The notes below the pieces were generated by a model. It was given only the letters and a program-made list of their open reading frames with translations. It had not been told where the DNA came from and made no database searches. The position numbers were made by a program, and so were the translations under genes. Shown piece after piece: positions 54,365-64,000 of a stretch of DNA of 64,000 nt (its first letter is position 1; each line of letters opens with the position of its first letter). The stretch lies in the NCBI GenBank assembly GCA_020073545.1, contig JAIQEZ010000001.1:33430-97429 (forward strand), written 5' to 3'. The DNA is from Terriglobia bacterium (GTDB taxonomy: Bacteria; Acidobacteriota; Terriglobia; UBA7540).

Positions 54365-56260
54365 ATGAACTCGCGCAAGTCTAGCGACAAGATCTGGATG
54401 ACCCTGTTGGTGTTGCTCTTGGCTCTGCTCGTGGCGCCTGCACCCAGTGGGGCGGAGCAGGACAAGAAGGAGAAGGAAAATCACCCGAGCAAGACCAGTG
54501 CTCCCCCACCGAAACCTGTCCCGCCGCCCAGGCAGGTCCGACCCGTGACCCCTAACGTGCAGCGCACCAATCCGCCCCCCACGCACGTCCAGCCCCCGGC
54601 CAACGCTACCACGGTCAGGCCGTCCGGTGGCGCGGGCCCATCCACACGAACGAACCCCTCCGAGTTTAAGTTTGAGAAGCCCAAGGACAGACCGTCCGGT
54701 GGCATGGGTGCCAATCCGCCGACGGCAGTGCATGAAGGTCCCGCCACCACCTATCCAGCGGTCAGGCCCTCCGGCGGCGCGGGCCCATCCACACGAACGA
54801 ACCCCTCCGAGTCTAAGTTTGAGAAGCCCATGGTCAGGCCCTCCGGCGGCGCGGGCACCAATCCTCCGACGGCAGTGCACGAACGTCCCGGCGCGAGCTA
54901 TCCGGCGGTGAGGCCCTCCGGCGGCGTGGGTACCAATCCGCCGACGGCAGTACACAGAGGTCCCCTCGTCAACCGCCCCGCATTCCGGCCGCCCCCGAAC
55001 GCTACGCGAGCTGCGACCCCAGGCGGAGGTGCGACATACAGAGGCGGGAAGGGTCAGCAGTGGACGGTTGATAGGAACAATCATGTTACGGGCTTTTCGA
55101 GGCCAGGAATGCAGGCGAACTTCCGTCCCGACGGAAGGGTGCATTCCCTCCAGGTTACCCGCCCGGACCACAGCGTGATGACAGTCAATCACGGCCTGCG
55201 CGGCGGGCGCCAGACGGTCGCGGTGCGGCCTGGAGGCGTCCGAGTCGTCACGTATGGACGCAACCGGGGCTTCGTTGAGCGGCCGCTCACGCGACCCGGG
55301 GGCTACATTTCGCGAACCTACGTGGTCGGGGGCCGGCCCTATGTGCACGTCTACCGGCCGTATTACTACCACGGCGTCCACTACTACCGTTACGTGCCGG
55401 CCTACTACTACCGTCCGGTGTTTTACTGGTGGGCCTTCAATCCCTGGCCGAGGCCGGTGGTCTTCACCTGGGGTTGGGGGCCGGACCCATGGTACGGGTA
55501 CTACGGCGGCTACTTCGCTCCATCCCCTGTCTACCCGACCGCCGCGCTGTGGTTGACCGATTTCCTGCTCGCAGAGAACCTCAGGCTCGCTTACCAGGCC
55601 CGCAAGGATAAAGAAAGAGAATACCAGGAGCAGCGAGAGGAAGCCGCCACCCCGGAGGTCCAAACCAGTTCAACAGAGGTGACTCTTACTCCCGAGGTCA
55701 AGGCAGCGATTGCTGAGGAGGTCAGACAGCAGCTCGCGGCTGAACAGGCGGCTGCGGCCCAGCCCTCCCAACCCCCGGGGCCCAACGCTTTGCCGCCAAC
55801 GGCCGGCAATGAAGTGGCGCCTGCGGCGCTGGATCCCAATCAACGCATGTTCGTGGTATCCGAGAATCTGGACGTAATGGAGGGAGGCCAACCCTGCGCG
55901 CTGACCCCCGGGGACGTCATTTATCGCACCGGAGACAATTTGATCGATGGCGATAAGGTCGCGGTAAATGTCCTCACCAGCAAAGCAGGAGATTGCCCCG
56001 CCAATTCCGCCACGGAGATTGACGTGAGTGTGCTGCAAGAAATGCACAACCAGTTCCGGGAGCAGATTGATGCCGGCCTCCAGACTTTGGCGAAGAATCA
56101 GGGTCAAAATGGCTTGCCGTCGGGTCCACCTCCCGGTGCAGTTGCCGTGCCAGAAGGGACGGCACCGCCGGATCCCGACGCAGGATCTGAGTTGACGCAG
56201 CAACAGCAGGAAGCCGATCAGGCTGAGGGAGAGGCGCAAGAAGGATCGGACGGCAGCTAG
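54365..56260 (+). CDS. Secreted Pro-rich repeat protein with Tyr/Trp-rich central region
   Basis: Signal peptide; tandem 49-aa repeat VRPSGGAGPSTRTNPSE.KFEKP / NPPTAVHE; 'YRPYYYHGVHYYRYVPAYYYRPVFYWW'. Confidence 0.8.
   Translation: MNSRKSSDKIWMTLLVLLLALLVAPAPSGAEQDKKEKENHPSKTSAPPPKPVPPPRQVRPVTPNVQRTNPPPTHVQPPANATTVRPSGGAGPSTRTNPSEFKFEKPKDRPSGGMGANPPTAVHEGPATTYPAVRPSGGAGPSTRTNPSESKFEKPMVRPSGGAGTNPPTAVHERPGASYPAVRPSGGVGTNPPTAVHRGPLVNRPAFRPPPNATRAATPGGGATYRGGKGQQWTVDRNNHVTGFSRPGMQANFRPDGRVHSLQVTRPDHSVMTVNHGLRGGRQTVAVRPGGVRVVTYGRNRGFVERPLTRPGGYISRTYVVGGRPYVHVYRPYYYHGVHYYRYVPAYYYRPVFYWWAFNPWPRPVVFTWGWGPDPWYGYYGGYFAPSPVYPTAALWLTDFLLAENLRLAYQARKDKEREYQEQREEAATPEVQTSSTEVTLTPEVKAAIAEEVRQQLAAEQAAAAQPSQPPGPNALPPTAGNEVAPAALDPNQRMFVVSENLDVMEGGQPCALTPGDVIYRTGDNLIDGDKVAVNVLTSKAGDCPANSATEIDVSVLQEMHNQFREQIDAGLQTLAKNQGQNGLPSGPPPGAVAVPEGTAPPDPDAGSELTQQQQEADQAEGEAQEGSDGS
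54614..54830 (+). repeat. In-frame tandem repeat (147-nt period) in secreted protein gene
   Basis: gtcaggccgtccggtggcgcgggcccatccacacgaacgaacccctccgagtttaagtttgagaagccca repeated at 54761 with few changes. Confidence 0.85.
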
Positions 56261-56476
56261 AGCCGTCCCAACTTATCGCTCCTAAACAGGCGGCAGAAAG
56301 TGCATTTCCAAAAATCCACTTGCTGTCTCGGAGGAGTTAGCGCCAGATGGTTGGAACGGCACTGGAAGCAAGCTCTAGTCGCCCTGCGCGGCCGATACGA
56401 ACGAAGACAGACCATGGACCGCGCCAAGAAGTCCGCGAGGCCTCCTCAGTTCCCGCCGCGGGAGGTTCTTCGACTG

Positions 56477-58924
56477 TCAATCCACCGTCACGGAAATTGG
56501 CACGTTGTGGCTCGTGCTCGGACCGCTGCCCTGCACGATGACGACCCCGGTTTCCGGCGTGGGTGTGGGTGTGGGCGTGCCGCCGGAGCTCGGGCTGCCG
56601 CCGCTTCCGCAACTCAGGCTGGCCGCCCACAGGGCCGCGAGCATCACCCCGAGTGCCACCTGCCGGGGGGCCGCGCTCCACAGGAGGGACTGTGGTCCAC
56701 CCCGACGTGGTCTGGGCAGGACCATCAGTAGGAGGCAAGCCAGCGCCAAGATTGCCAGCAGCCATCCGCCGAACCGGTTGATGTGGGGAGGGGCCGGAAA
56801 GGTTGACGCTGAGGACGTAGTGGTTATCGTCACGGTCGTCGAACCGCCCGGACTCGCCGAGGTGGGGTTCACAGAGCAAGTTGTTCCCGCGAGCGTGCTC
56901 GACAATCTGCAGGTGAAACTCACGCTGCCCGAGAAGTTGTTAATCGGCGTCACCGCGATCGTGGCGGTGCCGCTGCTTCCGGCATGGATCGTCAGTTTGG
57001 ACGGTGTCACCCCGAGCCGAAAATCCTCGCTGTTGGTGGAGGAAAACGCACTCCACGCCGTGGCCAGGTTCAAGGCATCGATCGACCCGAGTCCGCTCGC
57101 CAAGTCGTATCCCACCGCAGCGCTATAGCCGATCGGGCCGCCGGCGGGGCAATCCGTAGTACCCGCCTGGCAGGGTTCCATGTTGTTTCCGGTCGTGATG
57201 TCATGAAACGCGTCTGGTGAACTCGCCGCCAGGGCATAGAGAACGGGGTTAACATTGCCCTGCGGAGAGTTTATCTGCTGGTTGATAAGGGCAACAAGGC
57301 CGGCGAAGGTGGGCGCGCCACCGGAGGTTCCCCCCGCCACGAGTAAGTTCTGGCTGCTGTTGCGGTATCCGTTGACGCAGCTCCCCTGGGAACAGAACAA
57401 GTATCCATCGTGGTCGGTGGAGGCGTTCAAGGAAACGTCCGGGACGTCGCGGGCGTTGTCGTCGGGCACGCCGTTCCCAGTCTGCCAGCTTGGCTTTAGG
57501 AAGATGGCACTCGCTCCGCCACCTCCGGCCAGGAGGCCGTTCGTTTGCGACGTGCTATTCCAAACGACCTCGGGAATATAGGAAAGGGCCGAAGGGGAGA
57601 CGTCCTGGGCGGGGGCCGGGAGCCAGTAAGTCCCCGAGCCTTCGTTGAATTCCGTCCCGCCCATTCCCGTTACTTCGGGAAGGCTGGCGGGCGCATCCAC
57701 GGCCAAGCCGTGTGTGGCAATCGTCACGGGGATATTCGGGTTGGTGGAGAAATCGCAGTCCGTCGCACCACTGTCCCCGCTGGCGGCCACAATGGTCATT
57801 CCTTGTGAGTTGGCCTGTTGGGCAAGCACCTCCGCGAACTGCAGGTTCGAGGAACCCCAGTCCTGTTCGCAGGCGCCATAGCTGATGCTGATGACCGGTG
57901 CAAGGTTCTGGTCAATGGTGTACTGCAGCGAGTCCAAAACGCCGTTGGCAGTGCCCGAGTTCACATAGAGGATGGTCGCGTTTTTGGCCACGGCTCCCGA
58001 CCATTCGACGTCCAGACTTGCCTCGGTGATGTCCGCTGAGACGACGCCCGGATCGGGTGAGCCGGGAATCAGAATGACCGTGGGGTCGTTCGCGGGCAGC
58101 CCCGAGGCTCTGCGAAACGCTTCGACATCACTCATCAGGATGTTGGTCTGCCCCATCACCGCGATCGACTGCCCCGTGCCATCGATTCCGCTGCTGTAAA
58201 GGCCGCTGACGTCGTAAATGATGGCAAAGTCGGCAGGCGCCAGGAAATTATTCCCGCTCACGCTGGAGGTGAAGTTCGGTCTGAGACTTGGATTCACCCT
58301 GCGGACGACGCTGCGCGGTTTGAGGCGGTAATTGTCCAGCGAGCGAAAGCCCAGGACCACCTCGGCGAGGGCGCTGGGCACGGCAGGAACCGAGGCATTG
58401 GCATAGTAGGTCCGCCCTTTCACCAGGTAGAGGTGGATCTCCGTGTGAAACGCTGCCTGGACCTGGGCTGCGGTGCCCGAGAAGGTCACCCAGTTGCGGC
58501 CCCGGGCCCTCTGGGTCACATTGAGTCCCCGTGCCTCGAGCCAAGTGACGACCTTCTCCAGGTCGTGCTGGCTCAACCCGAAGCGGTTGGCAAACTCTTC
58601 CGGGGCGAGCCACTTGTGAAAGTCTGGCGAAGAGGGATTCTGCTGTTGGTCGAGCAGCGCCGCCAAACTGGCCTGCTGGCTCGGGGTGGACTTGAATATC
58701 AGGGTGACATGTTCCAGCTTGAACGAGTCCTCCACGGGACCCTGGTCGTACTGCGGCTGGACCATGGGGTGGACGTTGCCGCGGAGCATCACCGGCGACG
58801 CGTCGTCAATCGCCCGCACAATGCGATCCTCCCCCGGCGATTGGGTGAACGAAAACCGGGTTAGAGAGAAAACCAGCCCCAAGACTGCAAGCCACTTCAC
58901 CAACAAGATTGCTTTGCGTCGCAT
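56477..58924 (-). CDS. S53 family (sedolisin/pro-kumamolisin) peptidase with C-terminal TM region
   Basis: Pro-domain 'DFHKWLAPEEFANRFG'; 'EASLDVEWSGA'; 'ASGDSGATDC'; 'GGTSGGAPTFAGLVALINQ'. Confidence 0.93.
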   Translation of the reverse strand: MRRKAILLVKWLAVLGLVFSLTRFSFTQSPGEDRIVRAIDDASPVMLRGNVHPMVQPQYDQGPVEDSFKLEHVTLIFKSTPSQQASLAALLDQQQNPSSPDFHKWLAPEEFANRFGLSQHDLEKVVTWLEARGLNVTQRARGRNWVTFSGTAAQVQAAFHTEIHLYLVKGRTYYANASVPAVPSALAEVVLGFRSLDNYRLKPRSVVRRVNPSLRPNFTSSVSGNNFLAPADFAIIYDVSGLYSSGIDGTGQSIAVMGQTNILMSDVEAFRRASGLPANDPTVILIPGSPDPGVVSADITEASLDVEWSGAVAKNATILYVNSGTANGVLDSLQYTIDQNLAPVISISYGACEQDWGSSNLQFAEVLAQQANSQGMTIVAASGDSGATDCDFSTNPNIPVTIATHGLAVDAPASLPEVTGMGGTEFNEGSGTYWLPAPAQDVSPSALSYIPEVVWNSTSQTNGLLAGGGGASAIFLKPSWQTGNGVPDDNARDVPDVSLNASTDHDGYLFCSQGSCVNGYRNSSQNLLVAGGTSGGAPTFAGLVALINQQINSPQGNVNPVLYALAASSPDAFHDITTGNNMEPCQAGTTDCPAGGPIGYSAAVGYDLASGLGSIDALNLATAWSAFSSTNSEDFRLGVTPSKLTIHAGSSGTATIAVTPINNFSGSVSFTCRLSSTLAGTTCSVNPTSASPGGSTTVTITTTSSASTFPAPPHINRFGGWLLAILALACLLLMVLPRPRRGGPQSLLWSAAPRQVALGVMLAALWAASLSCGSGGSPSSGGTPTPTPTPETGVVIVQGSGPSTSHNVPISVTVD

Positions 58925-59270
58925 AGACCTTCCATTCAGCGAGAGTCTGCGCTCCAGAAACGTGCAGCGCTATTGTAGTCCAGGAAGGGTAGTGGTCGGC
59001 TCTAAGCCCTGCCAGGAGTGTGCCGTGCGCTGGAGCGGAAGGACCCTCTCATTCTACGCTTCGGGAAGAGGGGGACCAGCGGAGTCTGCCGCTGGCCTGA
59101 ACAACCGCTCCACGTCACGTGCTGAGGGCGGTATGCCGTCGCGTAGTTCTCGTCAGCCATTCCGCCCGGTCCGGTTCCAACTTACTCTCCCAACCTGTGG
59201 CCTCTGCATTTTACGCGGTCCCAAAGATAACTCTTGGTAAGAATGCCAGGCAAGACAAGTTGGAACGGCT

Positions 59271-60539
59271 TCAGTACGCGTAGTATCCGAAGGTGGCGGA
59301 GACGCCGCTCGGCGGAGTCGCGCCCATGATCCCAACGAACACGTTCTTGCCATAGAAGAAGGGCATCCCAAAGTCGGCGTAGTCCGTCGAGGCGCCAGTC
59401 CCGCTATCGCCCCCCAGGTCGTTGAAAGCCGTGAAAGCCAGATTACCGAACAGCGTATCGGCGTTGCCAATGCTGAACGTGAGCGGCACCTCGACGCCAT
59501 TTGTTCCCGTGTTGTTGGTGACCGTGAGACTGACGGGCGAGCTTGGGCAGTACCAACCGGGAGCGTCCGCACACTCGATGATCCCCGTCGGGCCCAGGGT
59601 AGTGGCGTCCAGGAAGTAGACGCCCGTCGAGCCCGTGTCGAAAAACCCCGGGTAAGCGACGCTACTGTAAGTGGTTTGGATATTGCCGGAAGCGTCGGTC
59701 GCGTAGACTTGTGCGCTGCCGAGGGCGTTGTTGGTTTGGGTTCCGATTCCGAAAATCAGCGACCCGGAGACCGTGGCCTGTCCGCCCGCGGGAATGGCAG
59801 GCAGGGAAATCAACACGCCGTTGTCGTCCTGGGAAAAGAGCGCGACGGGGTTCCAAACCTGACTCGCCAGGGGCACGGTAGCAAACCCACAGACGCCGCC
59901 AGGGCACAAATAGTACGGATATCCGGCGAAGCTGTTGCCCCCAGCACAGTTGGGGCCGCAATCCTGTGGGAAGTTGCCGATGCCCAGGATACCGTTGCCG
60001 CCGAGCGCCGCGACCGTATTGAGATTCCCCGACGAACCCGGGTTGCCGAGGGAGAGGCAGTTCGAAGGCACCGCGATCGTCGGACTAGCGCTGATTAGCT
60101 GAATGGGAACTGACGATGCCTTTTCTCCGGCCATCTCAATGTCTGCCACCGCCACCGGTCCCCAGACGTATGTGGTGTCGGCAAACTGAATGCACTCTTG
60201 CAGGACATTGTTGCTGGAGTCCGTGATCGTCGGCAGCGAGAAGTTGACCGCGGATGAGAGGAGCCGCAGTCCGTAGGAACCCGTATCCACTTCAACGTTG
60301 GGGATCGTCTGGCAATTCGTGGTGCCCGGCATGCAGATGGTGACATCCGCAAAAGCCACGTTTACAGCATTGTTGGCAGGCCCCGAGTTCACCTCCAGAG
60401 CCACCGTGTTGGGCACGGGCGTCGGGGTGGTCCCGCCTCCTCCACCACCACTGTTGCCGCAACCCGCCAGAAAAATCCAGCCCGTAACGACTGCAAGAAA
60501 ACGGCCCAGCGTGGCCGTCGAACCATTCCTGAGGGTCAT
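59271..60539 (-). CDS. DUF3443 family protein
   Basis: 'NVAFADVTICMPGTTNCQTIPNVEVDTGSYGLRLLSSA', 'QECIQFADTTYVWGPVAVADIEMAGEKASSVPIQLI'. Confidence 0.85.
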   Translation of the reverse strand: MTLRNGSTATLGRFLAVVTGWIFLAGCGNSGGGGGGTTPTPVPNTVALEVNSGPANNAVNVAFADVTICMPGTTNCQTIPNVEVDTGSYGLRLLSSAVNFSLPTITDSSNNVLQECIQFADTTYVWGPVAVADIEMAGEKASSVPIQLISASPTIAVPSNCLSLGNPGSSGNLNTVAALGGNGILGIGNFPQDCGPNCAGGNSFAGYPYYLCPGGVCGFATVPLASQVWNPVALFSQDDNGVLISLPAIPAGGQATVSGSLIFGIGTQTNNALGSAQVYATDASGNIQTTYSSVAYPGFFDTGSTGVYFLDATTLGPTGIIECADAPGWYCPSSPVSLTVTNNTGTNGVEVPLTFSIGNADTLFGNLAFTAFNDLGGDSGTGASTDYADFGMPFFYGKNVFVGIMGATPPSGVSATFGYYAY

Positions 60540-60982
60540 CGCACCACCTCCGCGGAGATATTGTTGGGCAGAAGACTGGGTACGTAGGCGCGCCCGCGGA
60601 AAAACCGCATGTGACCGCCGCTCACGAACACGAGTTTGTCGGTCCGCACGACCAGCGGCCCGCCGCGCCGGCGCGCCCGGGATTGCACGGCCTGCTGGAC
60701 TTCGGTCGAGTAGGACCCCAACAACTGCTGCAGGTTGGGCATGAACGGCGCCTGCCAGGAGATCCCGAATACCTTGCCCTCCGGGGAGACATATTCCCTG
60801 ACGATGGTGCCGTTCGGCGAGGTGATTTGATGGAGTTTATAACCCTGGCGGACCTCCTCGCGAATCTCACCACGCAAAACCTGCTGGTCCAGACCCACCG
60901 ACGACTCGTACTCACCCAGGACCGCCCATGCCGGGGCAGTTCCCAGGACTAGCATCACCAAGACTCCGAAAGTGGTTTTCAT
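60536..60982 (-). CDS. DUF2844 family protein
   Basis: 'APAWAVLGEYESSV...YKLHQITSPNGTIVREYVSPEGKVFGISWQAPFMPNLQQLLGSY'; 4-nt overlap with the DUF3443 gene. Confidence 0.8.
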   Translation of the reverse strand: MKTTFGVLVMLVLGTAPAWAVLGEYESSVGLDQQVLRGEIREEVRQGYKLHQITSPNGTIVREYVSPEGKVFGISWQAPFMPNLQQLLGSYSTEVQQAVQSRARRRGGPLVVRTDKLVFVSGGHMRFFRGRAYVPSLLPNNISAEVVR

Positions 60983-61374
60983 ATATTCCCACCGGTGCCT
61001 TTCTTCAAGGTTTTCCATTTGCCCTTACTGCTTGGACGGCCTTCCCCCCACGAAAGGTTACACGTGGCACCTCAAATCGTGGCAGAGACTCCTTCCCTCG
61101 TCTTGCGCGTTGCGGTTCTCGGCCTCCTCAGGTGAGACGGCAGATCCCCCGCGAATTCGACTCGCCCCCGGACAGCCGAGTCCCGCGCATAATCAACGGA
61201 GAAAGAGGTGTGAGCCACGACGACGGCCCTCACCATCATGGCACAAGGGCGGGCACGCTGCCAAGCTCGCCCCCGGTCCGCCACCTTGATCCCCACCCTC
61301 CCCAAGGCTGTCGGAAAGAAGCCCCCACTCAGGCAAAGTGTTTGGATTGCGGAAGGTGGCAGAAAGGTTTTCCG

Positions 61375-61629
61375 CTAGTCTGCTAAATAATGCAAGAGAA
61401 CATCCGACCTAGGCCAAAGACCCAGAAATTGCTCGACAGTGCGTAAGGCTCGCGTCCGTTCCACGTCGAGCATGGCCGTCAGCCGCTGGGCGCCCAGCAA
61501 CGCGGCTCCTTCCGTGAGCTGAGCGCAATCTGCCGCCATGCGTGCTGCGCCGTGGGTCGGCCGAGTTTCCACCGCCTCAATCAGCTTGTCGGGTTGTCCC
61601 CCGGCCAAGTGCGAAGCCCGCCCCCGCAC
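61375..61629 (-). CDS. Possible Hpt-like fragment downstream of hybrid kinase
   Basis: 'THGAARMAADCAQLTEGAALLGAQRLTAMLDVERTRALRTVEQFL', loosely Hpt-like; GTG start. Confidence 0.3.
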   Translation of the reverse strand: MRGRASHLAGGQPDKLIEAVETRPTHGAARMAADCAQLTEGAALLGAQRLTAMLDVERTRALRTVEQFLGLWPRSDVLLHYLAD

Positions 61630-61657
61630 CTTTCACCCCGATCCCGAAATCAGGGTT

Positions 61658-63988
61658 TCACGCCGGTTTCATTTCCTGTCTGCGCAATTCCGTCATCAGC
61701 CGGTCGATCGCGCTTTCCAGGATCGCCAGCCCCGCCCCGGTGTTTCCGAGGTTTCCCTCCCGCGCCATCTGCTCAAAATTTCGGGCGGCGTCGAACGCCT
61801 GAAACGCCACCATGTCCCCCAGGGAACCCTTGAGCGCGTGGGCGGCCCGCTCCAGCGCGGATGCATCCTGCTGGGCGAACGCCTGGCGAATTCCCTTCAT
61901 GAGCTTGGGGCACTCTTCGAGAAACATTCCCACGACCTCCGCCCCCAGCATTTCGTCCCCCCCCAACCGGTCCAGAAAACGAACCTTATCAAACACTGGT
62001 TTGTGGTGTGGCTCCCCCTGCGCTCTCCGGGTGGACTCCGCAGCCGCGCCTGCACCAGTTGGCTGCGCGGCCACCCGCTGGATCATCGCGAAGAAGTCGT
62101 TGGCGCGGATGGGCTTGGCGATATAGCCGTCCATGCCGGCAGCCCGACAGCCTTCCTCCTCGCTCCCCAGAGCGAGGGCCGTCATGGCGAGGATCGGCAA
62201 GTGCCGGCCGGTGTTGAGCTCTTTCTCACGGATGGCCCGTGTGACCTCCAGCCCATTCATCCGGGGCATCTGCACATCCAGCAGCGCGAGATCGAAGCCC
62301 ACCGTGTTCGTGTTCTCCAGGGCGGCCAGAGCCTCAACGCCATCGACCGCCACCACGACTTCGTGGCCGCGCTTTTCCAGAAGACGCGTCACCAGTACTT
62401 GGCTCACCTCGTTGTTCTCCGTCAGCAAGATGCGTAAGACGCGCCCGAGCTCCTGCGCGGAGCCACGCACCTGGGCGTGCCCCTCTCCCGCCGACGCGGA
62501 CTTATCAAGCGCCCTGACCATTGCCTCTGCCAGTTCGGATTCCCGGACCGGCTTGGTGAGATAGTCCTTGATTCCGAGTTCCCGGCAACGGGCCGCCTCG
62601 CGCCCCGCGTCATGGGGAGGAAGCATCATCAAGATCGCCGGCGAAAAACCCGGGATGCGGCGCGCCTGCTCGGCCAAAGAAAGGCCGTCCCCGCCCGGCA
62701 TTTGCGCGTCGAGGAGCGCCCATCGGAACGGCGACTCCGAATCTTGCGCGCTGCGGATCACTGCCAGGGCGGTTTCCGTGCTTTCCGCGAGGGTGGGGAT
62801 CATCCCGAGGTGGCGCAGGATTTCCCCCACGATCTCGCGGCTGGCCGCATGGTCATCCACCACCAGCACGGGCAGTCCGCACAAAAGGTCGCGGGGCGCT
62901 TCTTCACGGGGGCAGGCGGCGCCTTCCACCCGACCCAGGCGCACGGTAAAGTGAAAGGTGCTTCCTTTCCCCAACTCGCTCTCCACCCAGATGCGGCCTC
63001 CCATCATCCCCACCAGCTCCGCACAGATCGCCAATCCCAACCCCGACCCCTCGAAGCGGCGGGTCATGGAGCCATCCACCTGCGTAAAGGCCTCGAAGAT
63101 CATCTCCAGCTTGTCGGCAGGAATCCCTACCCCCGTGTCGGCCACAGTGAAGTGCAGCCCAACAGCCTTGGCCTCCTGCGATTCCAGCCCCGCGCGGACC
63201 ACTACTTCGCCCTGCTTGGTGAATTTGATGGCGTTCCCCACCAGGTTCACCAGGACTTGCTTCAGGCGCACAGGGGCACCAAGTAGCGCCGACGGAATCC
63301 TGGGCGATACCCCGTAAGCCATCTCCAGCCCCTTGCGATACGCCTGAATCGACAGGGGGCGAAGAGCCTCATCCACCGCCTCCGCCAAGGAGAAGGGAGT
63401 GGATTCGAGTTCGAATTTGCGCCAGTCGATTTCGGAAAAGTCCAGAATATCGTTGATCAGCGCCAGCAGCGAGTTGGCCGACGACTCCACGAGTTCCAGA
63501 TAACGGCGCTGCTCGGAGTCCAAGCCCGTGGCGAGCGCAAGTTCCGTCAGGCCGATGACCGCATTCATGGGCGTGCGGAGCTCATGGCTTATGTTGGCCA
63601 GGAATTCGCTCTTGGCGCGATTGGCTTCCTCGGCCGCTTTCATGGCTTTCTGCATCTCCACCTCTACTTGCTTGCGCTCGGTGACGTCGCGGGAGACACC
63701 GAAAGTTCCGAGGATGTTCCCGGTGGCGTCCCGCAGGGGCATCTTCGTGGTGGAGACCCAGGTCTCCCGGCCATCCGGCCAGGTTTCCTTCTCCTCTTTG
63801 GCCAGAATCGGCTGGCCCGTTCTGATGATTTCCTGCTCGTCGGCAAAGGCTTGTTGCGCGTGTTCGTCGGTAAAGAAGTCGAAGTCGGTCTTGCCGATCG
63901 CTTGGGCAGGGTCGCTCAGCCCAAACACTTTGGCGTGCGCCTTGTTGATCCGGGTGAAGCGGCTCTCCCGATCCTTGAAGTAGATCAC
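61658..63988 (-). CDS. Hybrid sensor histidine kinase (PAS-HisKA-HATPase-REC-REC-Hpt), 5' end outside window
   Basis: '[19 protein letters not shown]', '[20 protein letters not shown]', two receiver domains, Hpt '[12 protein letters not shown]'; open at window edge. Confidence 0.93.
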   Translation of the reverse strand: MIYFKDRESRFTRINKAHAKVFGLSDPAQAIGKTDFDFFTDEHAQQAFADEQEIIRTGQPILAKEEKETWPDGRETWVSTTKMPLRDATGNILGTFGVSRDVTERKQVEVEMQKAMKAAEEANRAKSEFLANISHELRTPMNAVIGLTELALATGLDSEQRRYLELVESSANSLLALINDILDFSEIDWRKFELESTPFSLAEAVDEALRPLSIQAYRKGLEMAYGVSPRIPSALLGAPVRLKQVLVNLVGNAIKFTKQGEVVVRAGLESQEAKAVGLHFTVADTGVGIPADKLEMIFEAFTQVDGSMTRRFEGSGLGLAICAELVGMMGGRIWVESELGKGSTFHFTVRLGRVEGAACPREEAPRDLLCGLPVLVVDDHAASREIVGEILRHLGMIPTLAESTETALAVIRSAQDSESPFRWALLDAQMPGGDGLSLAEQARRIPGFSPAILMMLPPHDAGREAARCRELGIKDYLTKPVRESELAEAMVRALDKSASAGEGHAQVRGSAQELGRVLRILLTENNEVSQVLVTRLLEKRGHEVVVAVDGVEALAALENTNTVGFDLALLDVQMPRMNGLEVTRAIREKELNTGRHLPILAMTALALGSEEEGCRAAGMDGYIAKPIRANDFFAMIQRVAAQPTGAGAAAESTRRAQGEPHHKPVFDKVRFLDRLGGDEMLGAEVVGMFLEECPKLMKGIRQAFAQQDASALERAAHALKGSLGDMVAFQAFDAARNFEQMAREGNLGNTGAGLAILESAIDRLMTELRRQEMKPA

Positions 63989-64000
63989 ATCGGGGAGATT

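Noticed and set aside
54614-54960. Repeats that might suggest a CRISPR array
   Set aside because: Repeats are 147-nt in-frame coding duplications, not short repeats with unique spacers; no cas genes in the window.
54317-55663. 448-aa minus-strand ORF opposite the secreted repeat protein
   Set aside because: Arg/Pro/Gly-rich shadow ORF; the plus-strand frame has signal peptide, RBS and repeat structure.

Overview
GC-rich chromosomal window, most likely from an Acidobacteriota (Terriglobia-like) genome. This is inferred from VWFA-related Acidobacterial proteins, a carboxypeptidase-regulatory/TonB receptor fusion, DUF3443/DUF2844, an S53 sedolisin, LpxB and SelA. Main content: a cytochrome c maturation cluster (ccmE-F-H, CcmI-like, A-B-C-D) whose CcmE carries a CXXXY motif; a Ser/Thr kinase; a small SRP RNA followed by dnaX-ybaB-recR; an asymmetric heterodimeric ABC exporter next to lpxB; a cobalamin riboswitch with terminator upstream of a TonB receptor and a Dph6-like PP-loop ATPase; purH; selA with a frame-disrupted IS1182-like element downstream; yvcK; S53 peptidase; and a hybrid histidine kinase cut by the right edge. 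The most interesting item is an ORF absent from the supplied track: a 54-aa secreted-peptide-like gene (44133..44297, minus). It has a strong RBS and two copies of GIGGSPAPLPPMK that differ by six synonymous and no non-synonymous changes. It lies directly upstream of genes for a 7TM-like protein and a membrane-anchored protein. Other points: a ~100 bp palindromic repeat whose TAG ends serve as stop codons of neighbouring genes, a palindromic repeat inserted in frame in yvcK, and several intergenic simple-word inverted-repeat islands. All calls come from reading the sequence; no database search was run.
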